Of a stretch of DNA of 56,519 bases, positions 18,062 to 28,600 are shown piece after piece. The stretch is from contig JAIYAU010000015.1 of assembly GCA_027488865.1 (NCBI GenBank), positions 1 through 56,519 on the forward strand. Reading direction: 5' to 3'. The DNA comes from Cytophagaceae bacterium (lineage in GTDB: Bacteria; Bacteroidota; Bacteroidia; Cytophagales; UBA9547). Position numbers and translations under genes: made by a program. The notes beneath the pieces were generated by a model. The model worked only from the letters and a program-made list of their open reading frames with translations, ran no database searches and was not told the DNA's origin. Numbering within the stretch: position 1 is the first letter of the stretch; each line of letters begins with the position of its first letter.

Positions 18062-19699
18062 TTAATTTAATTTAACACTTTCCAGAAATAACATGTTCAT
18101 GGCGTTGGGTTCCAATCCTTGAACATTGTTTTGAGCTAGTCGGATAAGTTCATCATAAAACAGCACAATTATTGGCGCCTCTTCCATCATCAATTGATCC
18201 ATTTTTGAATAGTTTTCCATTCTTAAATCTTGATCGTTTTGGGTTTGAGCTTCTTCATATAAATTATCAAAAGTGCTATTTTTATAATGAGTCTTATTAG
18301 GTCCTTTTGGCGCAAAGTTATTACCATAAAATAAGGCTAGATAATTTTCGGGATCTAAATAATCCCCAATCCAAGAAGCACGAAAAAATTTTATTTCTCC
18401 TTTATCTGCCATACTTCGGTGGGTAGCAGCTTGATTTACCTCTATTTTAACTTCTATTCCTAGTTTGCCCCATGATTTTTGTAAATATTCTGCTATTTGC
18501 CTGTACGGCGGGGTAGTGTAAAAAGTAAGATGTAACTTCTTTTTTGCAAATCCCGCTTGTTTTAATAGCTCTGTAGATTTTTGAGGATTATAATAATATC
18601 CCTTTATTTTATGTTTGAATAAGATGGGATAAGGTACAATACCAGCTGTACCAGGAATGCCCAATCCATTTCGTAAATAAGTAATTAACTCGTCCCGATC
18701 GATGGCATAATTAAGCGCTTGACGGATTCTTTTATCAAGTATAGGGTGATTTTTATCTATATATTTGCTGGTATCTAGTTGAAAACCAATATATTCTGTA
18801 TTCATATATAATAATTTTTGTACCTTAAATTTATCAGCAAATTCTTTTTTTATAATCCCATCATGGTCAATAATCATATCTCGTGAACTTTCATTAATGC
18901 CAGATAAAAAATCAAACTTTTTTTGATTAAAATTTATAAAGGCCATATTCTCATCTGTTATAAAAGAGATTTGAACACCGTCTAGATAGGGTAACTTTAC
19001 TCCTACATTGTCTGTTTTCCAATAATTTAAGTTTTTTAATAGTACTAGTGTCGAACCTTCATTCCAAATTTTAAAATAAAACGGGCCGGTACCAACAGGA
19101 TGTGTTCTAAAATCTTTGCCATATTTTTCAACAGCTTCCTTGGGTACTACAAAGCCATATGGCATGGTAAGCAACTTTAGAAATGGAGAAAAAGGTTGTT
19201 GCAATGTAATTTGTAAGGTATAATCACCAATGGCTTTAAAGGCATCATCAGCGATTGCGCCCAAGGAGTTAGTTTTTACCTTACCATTAAAAATCCAAGA
19301 ACCCCTGCTTTCCGTTTTGGGATCTACAATACGTTTAAAACTATAAACAAAATCGTACGCGGTAACCTCCCGTCCCTTCCCGTTTTCAAAAACTTCATTA
19401 TCATGAAAGAAAACACCTTTTTTTAGTTTGAATGTATATACACGACCATCCCTAGAAATGGTCCAAGATTCTGCAAGTGATGGTCTAATAGCAAGTTGAT
19501 TATCCACCTCCACCAAACCATTAAATATTTGATTTACAGCCCACATATTAGGAGGTGTGTTAGCAAAAGCAGGATCTAAAGAGCCAATACCTTGAGTTTC
19601 ATTATATCTAAAAATCTTGTAGTTGGCGTTGCTTTTTTTCGTTTTACATGAAAAAACAGTAACTGAAATAATTGACAACCATAAGATGACCTTTTGCAT
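18062..19699 (-). CDS. Peptide ABC transporter substrate-binding lipoprotein (OppA/DppA family)
   Basis: About 545 residues from ATG 19699. This start gives a clean lipoprotein signal (MQKVILWLSIISVTVFSC, lipid-accepting Cys at 18); the frame extends to 19756, adding residues unlike a signal peptide. The body is an SBP_bac_5 domain: NGLVEVDNQLAIRPSLAESW, YTFKLKKGVFFHDNE, VTAYDFVYSFKRIVDP and a NYAIDRDELI segment near 345. The family captures oligopeptides (or nickel, or other small solutes) at the cell surface or in the periplasm. No permease or ATPase genes are adjacent, so partners must be elsewhere. It is convergent with the DUF4468-like gene. Confidence 0.9.
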   Translation of the reverse strand: MQKVILWLSIISVTVFSCKTKKSNANYKIFRYNETQGIGSLDPAFANTPPNMWAVNQIFNGLVEVDNQLAIRPSLAESWTISRDGRVYTFKLKKGVFFHDNEVFENGKGREVTAYDFVYSFKRIVDPKTESRGSWIFNGKVKTNSLGAIADDAFKAIGDYTLQITLQQPFSPFLKLLTMPYGFVVPKEAVEKYGKDFRTHPVGTGPFYFKIWNEGSTLVLLKNLNYWKTDNVGVKLPYLDGVQISFITDENMAFINFNQKKFDFLSGINESSRDMIIDHDGIIKKEFADKFKVQKLLYMNTEYIGFQLDTSKYIDKNHPILDKRIRQALNYAIDRDELITYLRNGLGIPGTAGIVPYPILFKHKIKGYYYNPQKSTELLKQAGFAKKKLHLTFYTTPPYRQIAEYLQKSWGKLGIEVKIEVNQAATHRSMADKGEIKFFRASWIGDYLDPENYLALFYGNNFAPKGPNKTHYKNSTFDNLYEEAQTQNDQDLRMENYSKMDQLMMEEAPIIVLFYDELIRLAQNNVQGLEPNAMNMLFLESVKLN

Positions 19700-19917
19700 T
19701 ATTTTTATTATTGTATTAGTTAAACTCATATCTTTGCGAGTGCAAGTTGAAAACAAAAGAATTTAAATACAAATCATTGTTTTTTAGCAAGGTCAAAGTG
19801 TTCAAGTTGTTAAATAAATTTGTACACCGATATCCACAATTAATGCGATATGATTATTATATTGGTGTATATTTAGAAACTTTTAACTAATCCAAAACGA
19901 TATTTTTAAATAAAAAG

Positions 19918-20700
19918 ATGGGTAAGATTATTGCAATTGCCAACCAAAAAGGGGGAGTAGGAAAAACAACCTCGGCCATAAACTTGGCAGCTAGCCTTGC
20001 GGCATTAGAATATAAAACCTTATTAATTGATGCTGATTCACAATCAAATGCTACTTCAGGTATTGGTATTGATCCAGAAAAGGCTAATAGGGGAGTATAT
20101 GATTGTATGATTAATGGTGAATTGGTAAAAGACTTGGCCATAAAAACTTCTATTGATTATCTTGACTTGTTACCCTCTAACATCGACTTGGTGGGTGCGG
20201 AGTTAGAATTACAGGCAATGGAAAATAGGGAGCAAAGAATGAAAACAGCGCTTAACGATGTAAAGGATGATTATGACTTTATACTTATCGATTGTTCTCC
20301 ATCTTTAGGTGTAATTACTACCAATGCATTAACTGCTGCTGACTCGGTTATTATTCCTATTCAGTGTGAATATTTTGCTCTAGAAGGACTTGGTAAATTG
20401 TTAAATACTATAAAGATTATTCAAAAAAGACTTAATCCTGAGTTACAAATAGAAGGTATGCTTCTTACTATGTATGATTTAAGGGTGAGGTTGGCAAATC
20501 AAGTAGTTGAAGAAGTAAAATCTCACTTTCCTAAGATGGTATTTGAAACAATCATTCCAAGAAATATCAAATTAAGTGAATCACCAAGTTTTGGAATGCC
20601 AGTGTTGTCTTATGATGCTGAAAGCAAAGGAGCTATAAGTTATCTCAATTTAGCAAAGGAGATAATTCATAAAAATGGATTAAGTATACCCAAAGTATAA
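19918..20700 (+). CDS. parA: Chromosome partitioning ATPase ParA (Soj)
   Basis: 260 residues. A Walker-type ATPase that drives origin segregation with ParB. The deviant Walker A (KGGVGKTTSAINLA, about 10-23, with both signature lysines), the DADSQSNAT segment (about 40-48), and IDCSPSLG (Walker B region, about 122-129) are all present. Length is normal for chromosomal ParA. A TAAATTTG -7-like element lies at 19815-19822. parB follows closely, and the set parA-parB-DUF5683-dapB-lepB is a conserved Bacteroidota order. Confidence 0.95.
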   Translation: MGKIIAIANQKGGVGKTTSAINLAASLAALEYKTLLIDADSQSNATSGIGIDPEKANRGVYDCMINGELVKDLAIKTSIDYLDLLPSNIDLVGAELELQAMENREQRMKTALNDVKDDYDFILIDCSPSLGVITTNALTAADSVIIPIQCEYFALEGLGKLLNTIKIIQKRLNPELQIEGMLLTMYDLRVRLANQVVEEVKSHFPKMVFETIIPRNIKLSESPSFGMPVLSYDAESKGAISYLNLAKEIIHKNGLSIPKV

Positions 20701-20745
20701 TATAAAATGGCGTGAATGCGCTTACGTGTTGTAAAACACCAAAAT

Positions 20746-21645
20746 ATGAACGATAAACAGAATAATAAACCCAAAAAGGTATTAGGAAGAGGGTTAGCCG
20801 CTTTACTTGAAGATGCAGATGATAACACTAGTGCAAACATTGTGCAACAAGTATTAGAAGTAGCAAATTTTAGCGAAATTGACATTGATTCGATTGAAGT
20901 TAATACCTTTCAGCCTAGGACTGATTTTGATGAACAGGCCTTAAAAGAGCTTTCGGAGTCAATAAAGGTACAGGGTATTATTCAACCAATTACAGTAAGA
21001 AAGCTAGCTGATAATAGATTTCAAATCATATCAGGTGAGCGAAGATTTAGGGCCTCTCGACTAGCTGGTCTTACCCACATTCCTGCATACATTCGTACTG
21101 CTGATGATCAGCAAATGCTAGAAATGGCATTAATAGAAAATATTCAAAGACAAGACCTTAATTCTATTGAGGTGGCTTTGAGTTATCAGCGACTGTTATC
21201 AGAATGTAATCTTAAACAAGAAGAACTTGGCGAGCGTGTAGGTAAAGACCGCACCACCGTAAATAATTATCTCAGGTTATTAAAACTTCCTCCTGATATT
21301 CAAATCGGTATTCGAGATGGTAAAATTAGTATGGGACATGCCAAAACCCTTATTAATGTTGATAATATTGACACTCAACTTGCTATTTTTAAACGAATTA
21401 TTGAAGAAGAGTTATCAGTTAGAAAGGCAGAAGAGTTGGTAAGAATGTTGAACCAAGACAAAAAGTCTTCTACAAAAAAGATACCTTCTATCAGCTATGA
21501 AATTGAAAGGGTGCAATCAAAATTATCTTCACATTTTGGTACCAAAATTTCAATTAAAAGCGATGATAATAATAAAGGTGAAATAAAAATACCATTTTTA
21601 TCCGCAGAAGACCTAAATCGCATTTTGGAGATTTTAAATTTATAG
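20746..21645 (+). CDS. parB: Chromosome partitioning protein ParB (Spo0J)
   Basis: 299 residues from ATG 20746, a start that puts the typical KKVLGRGLAALLED segment near the N-terminus; an in-frame ATG at 20716 would add ten residues. ParB is the parS-binding CTPase partner of ParA. Visible are NTFQPRTDFDEQALKELSESI (first box), the GERRFRASRLAG arginine motif, the ENIQRQDLN motif, and the helix-turn-helix LGERVGKDRTTVNNYLRLLKLP. No parS-like palindrome was recognised in the window. The next gene begins one base after the stop. Confidence 0.95.
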   Translation: MNDKQNNKPKKVLGRGLAALLEDADDNTSANIVQQVLEVANFSEIDIDSIEVNTFQPRTDFDEQALKELSESIKVQGIIQPITVRKLADNRFQIISGERRFRASRLAGLTHIPAYIRTADDQQMLEMALIENIQRQDLNSIEVALSYQRLLSECNLKQEELGERVGKDRTTVNNYLRLLKLPPDIQIGIRDGKISMGHAKTLINVDNIDTQLAIFKRIIEEELSVRKAEELVRMLNQDKKSSTKKIPSISYEIERVQSKLSSHFGTKISIKSDDNNKGEIKIPFLSAEDLNRILEILNL

Positions 21646-21646
21646 A

Positions 21647-22243
21647 ATGCGTTTGATTGTCATCATTTCAATAGTTTTATCAAGCTATTTATGTAAAGCT
21701 CAAAAGGTGGATGCTATCTCCAAAGTAGAAATAGCGGATTCAGTTGTTGTAAAAAACAAAAAGCGTAATCCTAATAGAGCTGCTTTATTGTCTGCAATAT
21801 GCCCTGGATTAGGCCAAGCTTATAATAGAAGTTATTGGAAAATGCCTATTGTATACGCAGCTGTTGGGGGTTCAATATATGGCATAATTATTAATCAGAA
21901 GAATTTTAATGAGATTAGTGCTGTTTATAAAAGGAGAATCAATAAAGATTCTACTGGCAATCTTATGCCAGAACTTGGTTCTAACGATGCTGTTTTGTAC
22001 CAATTAAATTACTATAGAAGATGGAGGGATTTGTCCTATATATTGGTTACAGCTTCCTATTTATTAAATATCATAGAAGCACATGTAGATGCTCACCTAA
22101 AAGACTTTGATGTAAGCGATAATCTTTCTATGAAAATTAAACCCAGTATCTTTCAGGCGCAGGGCTTAGTTATTCCTGGATTTTCCCTATCGTTTCGTGT
22201 TAAGGAAAAGCGTAAATTTCAAAAAATTAGTAGTTTAGAATAG
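21647..22243 (+). CDS. DUF5683 family membrane-associated protein
   Basis: 198 residues with a signal peptide (about 1-19, ending SYLCKAQ). The conserved core is PNRAALLSAICPGLGQAYNR, then WKMPIVYAAVGGSIYGI (one membrane span) and a second hydrophobic stretch YILVTASYLLNIIEAHVDAHL. This is the DUF5683 family, found between parB and dapB in many Bacteroidota; its function is not known. It is tightly packed: one base after parB and 20 before dapB. Confidence 0.85.
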   Translation: MRLIVIISIVLSSYLCKAQKVDAISKVEIADSVVVKNKKRNPNRAALLSAICPGLGQAYNRSYWKMPIVYAAVGGSIYGIIINQKNFNEISAVYKRRINKDSTGNLMPELGSNDAVLYQLNYYRRWRDLSYILVTASYLLNIIEAHVDAHLKDFDVSDNLSMKIKPSIFQAQGLVIPGFSLSFRVKEKRKFQKISSLE

Positions 22244-22263
22244 TCATTTGTAAATTGTAGTAC

Positions 22264-22980
22264 ATGAAAATTGCATTGATAGGTTATGGTAAAATGGGTA
22301 AAGCCATTGAACAAATAGCCATTAAACGAGGGCACAATATTTCTTTTGTAATTGATAGAGATAATATTGATCAATTAGTCCAAATAAATGATACCAATAC
22401 CGATGTAGCCATAGAGTTTACTCAACCTGAATCTGCATTTCACAACATAAGTACACTCATTAATAACAAGGTTGCAGTGGTAAGTGGCTCAACTGGTTGG
22501 CTTGATAGAAAATTAGAAATTGAGCAAATGACCACAAATAAAGGTGGGGCATTTTTTTATGCTTCTAACTATAGTGTTGGGGTTAACATATTCTTTTATG
22601 TTAATAAGGTGTTAGCAAAAATCATGAATGCATTTCCCAATTATCACGTTGGAATGGAAGAAATACATCATACAGAAAAAAAAGATGCACCAAGTGGCAC
22701 AGCCATTACCCTTGCTGAAGGAATAATAGAAAATAATAGTGCTATCAATACTTGGGTGAATGAACCCACTACGGAAAGTGGCAAAGTGGGAATAGTGTCT
22801 AGGCGAATCGAGCAAGTGCCTGGTACACACATAGTAACATATAGTTCTGGTATTGATACTTTAGAGATCAGTCACACTGCCCATAGTAGAGAAGGTTTTG
22901 CACTTGGTGCAGTGATTGCGGCGGAATGGCTTAAAGGGAAACGAGGAAATTATGGAATGGAGGATTTGCTAAAATTCTAA
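22264..22980 (+). CDS. dapB: 4-hydroxy-tetrahydrodipicolinate reductase
   Basis: 238 residues. DapB reduces hydroxy-tetrahydrodipicolinate in the lysine/diaminopimelate pathway, feeding peptidoglycan. The N-terminal Rossmann motif GYGKMGKAIEQIA (about 7-19), the EFTQPESAF segment, the GSTGW segment, the EIHHTEKKDAPSGTA substrate-binding motif (about 138-152, with catalytic His and Lys) and the HTAHSREGFALGAVIAA end are present. Slightly short compared with E. coli (about 273), as is usual in this phylum. Part of the parAB-lepB operon. Confidence 0.96.
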   Translation: MKIALIGYGKMGKAIEQIAIKRGHNISFVIDRDNIDQLVQINDTNTDVAIEFTQPESAFHNISTLINNKVAVVSGSTGWLDRKLEIEQMTTNKGGAFFYASNYSVGVNIFFYVNKVLAKIMNAFPNYHVGMEEIHHTEKKDAPSGTAITLAEGIIENNSAINTWVNEPTTESGKVGIVSRRIEQVPGTHIVTYSSGIDTLEISHTAHSREGFALGAVIAAEWLKGKRGNYGMEDLLKF

Positions 22981-23007
22981 AAACACAAACTTTAACTTAC
23001 AATCAAA

Positions 23008-24438
23008 ATGATCTTAGAATATTTAATTCTGTTTTTTTTATCAATACCACTTACATTGCTTAACGCGCCAGGATTGTCTAAACTTTTTATAAAAGCAGGA
23101 CAACCAGCTTGGTATGCCTATGTGCCTGTGTGGAACCAAATTACCATATTAAAAATTACTGGTAAAGGGCCATTAAACGTAATTTTGGATTTTGTTCCTG
23201 TAATCAATATTTTTTCCTATATCACTGAGCTTTTGGATTTTATCAAATGTTTTGGTAAAGATAAGTTACTAGATCAGTTGTTAGGTATTTTTGCAAGTCC
23301 AGTATACTTATTTTTAATAGGTTCAAAAGGAGATGATAATGTAAAATACCTAGGATTTTTAAAGGATATCCCTAAAAAAGGTCCAGAAAAATCTAAAAAT
23401 AGAGAGTGGATTGATGCATTGAGTTTTGCCATAATAGCCGCCACTTTAATACGTTGGGCCTTTATCGAAGCATATACAATTCCTACTTCATCTATGGAAA
23501 AATCATTACTAGTGGGTGATTTTTTATTCGTTAGTAAAATACATTATGGTCCACGCACTCCTATTACACCACTTCAACTACCTTTAACTCATCAAAAAAT
23601 TTGGTTTACGGAGCTACCTTCTTACCTTGATTGGATAAAGCTACCAAGTACAAGGCTACCAGGTATAAGTAAGATTAAAAAGGGAGATGCAGTTGTTTTT
23701 AATTGGCCCGGTGATAGCTCTTATTACCCAATTGACCTCAAAACAAATTACATCAAAAGATGTGTTGGTGCTGCAGGTGATAAGTTTGAGGTAAGAGACA
23801 GACAAGTATTTATTAATGATCTGGCCGCCGAAAATCCTGTAAAACTACAATACTCTTATTATGTAAAAACGGATGATCGGGTGAGTGACAAAAATCTTAT
23901 AAAACAAAATTTAAATCTTGGTGATGTAATGGTAAATGATGGAGGTTATATCGTCCAGGCTACTCCCGAAATTGCCTCAAACCTCAAACAACTACCTTAT
24001 GTTAAGGAGGTAAGACTTTTGTCGGATGGAGAGGCAGATTCACGCATTTTCCCAAGTTCAGCTCGTTTCAAGTGGAATGTGGATAATTTTGGGCCACTCA
24101 CCATCCCTGCTGAAGGTATGACTATTAAGTTAGATCCGAATAATGTAGCGCTTTATGGATCTACCATAAAAAAATATGAGTTGTACAATAGAGAGGTTAA
24201 AATCGAAAATGATGTTTTTTATCTTGAAGGAAAACCACTCAAAGAGTATACCTTCAATATGAACTACTATATTATGATGGGTGATAATAGACATAATTCA
24301 CTTGACTCAAGATTCTGGGGCTTTGTGCCAGAAAATCACATTGTAGGGAAAGCACTATTAATTTGGTTTTCATTTGATTCTCAGGCCGACTTTTTACATA
24401 AAATCAGGTGGAATAGAATATTTAGATTCGTAGAATAA
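23008..24438 (+). CDS. lepB: Signal peptidase I
   Basis: 476 residues. LepB removes signal peptides from exported proteins at the periplasmic face of the inner membrane. Several hydrophobic segments precede the catalytic region. The Ser is in AYTIPTSSMEKSLLVGD (about 156-172); the Lys general base is in YIKRCVGAAGD (about 248-258); box E is GDNRHNSLDSRFWGFVP (about 430-446). The long version with extra N-terminal helices and an insertion between the Lys and the last box is the form often seen in Bacteroidota. It closes the parA operon; a terminator follows. Confidence 0.95.
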   Translation: MILEYLILFFLSIPLTLLNAPGLSKLFIKAGQPAWYAYVPVWNQITILKITGKGPLNVILDFVPVINIFSYITELLDFIKCFGKDKLLDQLLGIFASPVYLFLIGSKGDDNVKYLGFLKDIPKKGPEKSKNREWIDALSFAIIAATLIRWAFIEAYTIPTSSMEKSLLVGDFLFVSKIHYGPRTPITPLQLPLTHQKIWFTELPSYLDWIKLPSTRLPGISKIKKGDAVVFNWPGDSSYYPIDLKTNYIKRCVGAAGDKFEVRDRQVFINDLAAENPVKLQYSYYVKTDDRVSDKNLIKQNLNLGDVMVNDGGYIVQATPEIASNLKQLPYVKEVRLLSDGEADSRIFPSSARFKWNVDNFGPLTIPAEGMTIKLDPNNVALYGSTIKKYELYNREVKIENDVFYLEGKPLKEYTFNMNYYIMMGDNRHNSLDSRFWGFVPENHIVGKALLIWFSFDSQADFLHKIRWNRIFRFVE

Positions 24439-24459
24439 CTAGGTTATATGTATAATTTT

Positions 24460-24505
24460 AACTCAAGGTAAAGATTAATAACTCTTCTGCCTTGAGTTTT
24501 TTATT
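24460..24505 (+). terminator. Rho-independent terminator after lepB
   Basis: AACTCAAGG (24460-24468) and CCTTGAGTT (24490-24498) form a 9-bp stem; AAGA and TCTT inside the 21-base loop can pair further. A T-rich tract (TTTTTTATTTT) begins at the stem base. It ends only nine bases before the next start codon, separating the lepB operon from the glycosyltransferase. Confidence 0.75.
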
Positions 24506-24513
24506 TTAACAGA

Positions 24514-25494
24514 ATGAAAAAAATACTAATAATTCAAACTGCATTTATCGGAGATGCTATTTTGGCCACAGCCCTTTTAGAAAAGCTTCATCGATGTATT
24601 CCTTCAGCAAAATTGGATTTATTAGTAAGACAAGGAAATGAAAGTTTGTTTTCAAATCATCCTTATTTACATCAACTATTAGTATGGAATAAAAGGAAAG
24701 ACAAGATTAAAAATTTGGCTAAAACAGTTTTGTTAATAAAACAAAATAAGTACGATTTAGTAATAAATTTACAACGTTTTTTTTCTTCAGGATTGTTTAC
24801 AGTATTATCTGGTGCCGATATCACTATCGGTTTTGACAAAAATCCCTTGTCTTGGCTATTTACAAAATCAGTAAAACATGAAATTGGAACTCAAAAACAT
24901 GAGATCGAACGCAATCAAGATTTGATAGCACATTTGTGTGATACATTTATAGATAAACCAAAATTATATCCAACATTACAAGATTATCAGTCAGTTGCTG
25001 TTTATCAACAAATGCCATATTATTGTATAGCACCTAATTCTGTATGGTACACAAAACAATTTCCAGCGCCAAAATGGATAGAATTGATAAATAAAATGTC
25101 AATTGAAAATAATATTTTTTTGTTAGGTGCTCCAGGTGATTTTGAGGCTTGTGATTACATTAAAAACAATGCAATACATAAAAATGTAATCAACTTAGCT
25201 GGTAAACTCTCATTTTTACAGTCAGCCGCGTTAATGCATGGTGCAGCAATGAACTTTGTAAATGACTCAGCACCTATGCATATTGGTTCGGCCATGAATG
25301 CACCAGTAACAGCAATATTCTGCTCCACTGTTCCAAATTTTGGGTTTGGACCATTGTCTGACAATTCAAAAAATGTTGAAACAAAAGAAATTCTTTCTTG
25401 CAGACCATGTGGCTTACACGGATTTAAAAATTGCCCCAAAGAACATTTCAAATGCGCTTCTACAATTCAAATTGAGCAGTTTTTAATAGATTAA
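24514..25494 (+). CDS. Glycosyltransferase family 9 (heptosyltransferase-like)
   Basis: 326 residues. The N-terminus (KKILIIQTAFIGDAILATALLEKL) is the GT9 GDxxxxT-type acceptor region, and the C-terminal donor domain shows a FVNDSAPMHIGSAMNAPVTAIF segment, which is the conserved D(S)xxMHxAxAxxxPxxAxF motif. GT9 enzymes usually transfer ADP-heptose to lipopolysaccharide core. The presence of a gmhA gene elsewhere in the window fits heptose use. A cysteine-rich end (SCRPCGLHG ... CPKEHFKC) is as seen in many family members. Exact donor and acceptor are unknown. Confidence 0.88.
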   Translation: MKKILIIQTAFIGDAILATALLEKLHRCIPSAKLDLLVRQGNESLFSNHPYLHQLLVWNKRKDKIKNLAKTVLLIKQNKYDLVINLQRFFSSGLFTVLSGADITIGFDKNPLSWLFTKSVKHEIGTQKHEIERNQDLIAHLCDTFIDKPKLYPTLQDYQSVAVYQQMPYYCIAPNSVWYTKQFPAPKWIELINKMSIENNIFLLGAPGDFEACDYIKNNAIHKNVINLAGKLSFLQSAALMHGAAMNFVNDSAPMHIGSAMNAPVTAIFCSTVPNFGFGPLSDNSKNVETKEILSCRPCGLHGFKNCPKEHFKCASTIQIEQFLID

Positions 25495-25560
25495 TGCGAG
25501 ATAAGGACTAATTTATAACTGAAAAAAAGTCACAAATAAAAATAAACTGATATAAATCAC

Positions 25561-25592
25561 TTTGTTTATTTTTATATTTAGGCCTATCTTAG
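25561..25592 (+). promoter_or_regulatory. Promoter-like element for the 1832-residue secreted protein
   Basis: TTTG at 25561-25564, a 20-base spacer, and TATCTTAG at 25585-25592, which differs from TAnnTTTG by one base. The start codon is at 25618, leaving a short leader. Confidence 0.4.
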
Positions 25593-25617
25593 AGGCATGA
25601 ACAGCTATAAATAGGTC

Positions 25618-28600
25618 ATGAAACCCAATTTCAGATTTTTAATAATTTTTTTATTTTTTGTAGAATTGATGGTAGTTAGGGCTCAATCGTTTCAATGGGC
25701 ATATAATTTATCACCAGCTAATATTAATGATGTAAAACATGATAAACAAGACGGTGGCGTTTTCGTGTTTGGGGATGTGTTTTACAAAACAAATTTTAAT
25801 ATTAATAATAAAGGGGTAGATTATTCGATAATCAAAGGAGATACTCCAGGGAACGGAAGTGTGGCCTATGTTGCTAAATATGATTCTTTAGGTTCGTTAA
25901 AATTTGCCATAACCTGTGGCGCTGGTGGTCGAGACGAAAATGCCACAGTGCTTGATGTTGAAAATCACCCTGGTAATAACTTTATTTTTGTCCTTTATCG
26001 TTTTTCCAGCAAATATTTGTCACAAGTTCAGTTGAACAACACAAATCTAAATGATCCTAATACGCTCATAACTTTGGGTTCGGATGTTGTGCCTTCTTCG
26101 AGTCAAAATGTTATTGTGTTATATACCAAGAATGGCGCCTATTTTTCCCATTACAAATTGGCTTCTTTAACTACCCGAATTTCCGATTTAGGTTTTAATG
26201 CCGCGGGGGATATGATTTTAACAGGAAGTTTTTCAGGAACTACCAATATTGGATTTGTTACACCTTACAATGTTACTTCTGTAGAATTAAGAGATGCATT
26301 TATAGCTAGATATACTTGGAACAGCGCCAATGTGTTAAGCTGTGTCACATTTGGTGGACCTGGTAATGACTTGCCAAATTGCATGACAATATCGCCATCT
26401 GGCACGATTGCAGTAGGAGGTACATTTAATGGCGCTACTATAAGTGCTAAGCTAAAGTCGAATACAAGTAGTATCTCAAATTCCTTCGCAGCACAATACA
26501 ATACCACCAATACCTTTGTTGTAAGTTGGAGTGGTTCCAATAATTATCTTAACTACATAAATGGGTATGGTGCACAAGGAAATGATTTGATAAATGATCT
26601 AAAATTTGATGATCTAGAAAATTGTTATGCTGTTGGCACAATTTCAGGTACTAGTCCTAATTTTAACCTGAATGGATATAATACAATGCTGGTTGAAGGA
26701 CAAGATGGTGCAATTATTTGCCTAAATAATAATGGGAGCGTAAAATGGTATAGTAAAATTGGCGGAGGAGGAAGCGACGATGCCCAATCTGTTGATTTTG
26801 ATGGAAATGATATTCTAGTTTCTGGATATTATAAAGATACCTCTAGTACTATATTCCCCAGAGTATTAAATGATCTCAAAAATTCAAAACCAAAAACCAA
26901 CGGTTATTTACTCAGGGCCGACCTTACAACAGGTACGTTTAAAGAGGCAAGTATATTCGGCGGAAATTATGATGATAACTTTTTCAAAATATCCTCTTTT
27001 GGTAAATCAGGCTTTTATTTTGCGCTAAAAGTCCAAAATAATTTTAACGGAACTCTTCAAGATTCTGTCGATGTGGATGCCTCTCCATTTACTGATAATA
27101 TACTTAAATCGTTTAACTATTCGGTTAATTCGAAAAATTACAAGCCAGTTTTGGCAATAGGAAGATACCTGAGAATTGACTCAAATAGAATTTTTGTTAA
27201 AACTGGCATCGCCGCTAACCAACAAGCTTATAGTAGTAATGTAAATGCAAGTGTTGTTTCACCTAACTTTATGTCCAAAATTTATATAGAGTATGGGCTT
27301 GATTCACTTGGTGTTATGTCAAAAAAACTGATCCAGGAAAAGGCTATGAGTTTTGACACCATGCACGTAAACACTTTATTGCAAAATCTAAGTATTAACA
27401 AAATCTATTATTACAGAATTGTTTTAGAAAATGGTCTGGGTGTTTTTAAAGGTAAATTCAAATCTTTTACGACCAAACTATCACCACCAGAGGTACTTAA
27501 AGTAGTTGATTTTACAGATAATAAATCAGCTGTACTTACTGCTACATTAAATCCTAACGGAACAACCACCACTGTTAAATTGTATTATGGCCTTACCAAA
27601 GGTTTAGAAGATGCTACCAGTTTAAACCTTTCTACCTTGGTGGGTGAAATTATTGATTTACAAACAACTTTGAATAACCTATTGCCAAGCAGAAAATACT
27701 ATTATCAATACCAATTAACTAATAATCAAGGAACAAGAACCTATTTAGATTCATTTGTTGTAAAGCTGTTGCCCCCAAAAATATCGGCTTTAAATTATAT
27801 TTATCCAAGGGAAATTAGCCTTAATGCAGCATTTAATCCTAATGGCCAAGATGGCGACAATAAAGTTGAGCTTCAGTATGGTTTGTCAAAATCGTATTCA
27901 AATTCCATAAGATTATCAACGCCAGTTGATAGTGGATACAATTTTACACCGATAGATAAAATAGTTATTAAAAAGTTAAAAACCAACACATTATATTATC
28001 TTCGAATAAAGGTGAGCAATGAACTTGGGGTTGTTTATAGCCGCGATACGGCAGTTTACACGCTTTCTGATATACTATTTGAAAATATGCGGTTTAATAC
28101 CGTTGGAACTTTTAAATTAAGTGCAAATACATCAGCTATACCTAATAAATTACCAACCACCTACAAACTCTTACTAAGAGATAAATCTAATAACAAAGTA
28201 GAAGAGAAGGTTATTAAACCGTCAATTTACCAGTATAGTATTGATTTCTCGACTATTCTAAATAAGTTAAAGGGTAATAATAATTATCAAATACAATTTA
28301 AAGCGACAAATCCTTCTGGCACCTATTATTCCAAAAACTATTCATTCAAGACCTTGAATTCAATTTTTATGAATCGAGATCAGAAATTGTTTGCAACTCA
28401 ACTGACTTACCTCTCAAACACTTCCACAAAAGTTAAAAATAATATATATACTACAAATGGAATATTTTTTGGCGGTGAAGTTACGATCGATGGAGACCCA
28501 AATCCTGTACAGGTACCCTATCCAAATCGTAATTTGTCTGGTACGGACGGTTTTGGAGTAAATGATGTATCTGGCAAGGGTGATTTTAAAATGTATGATG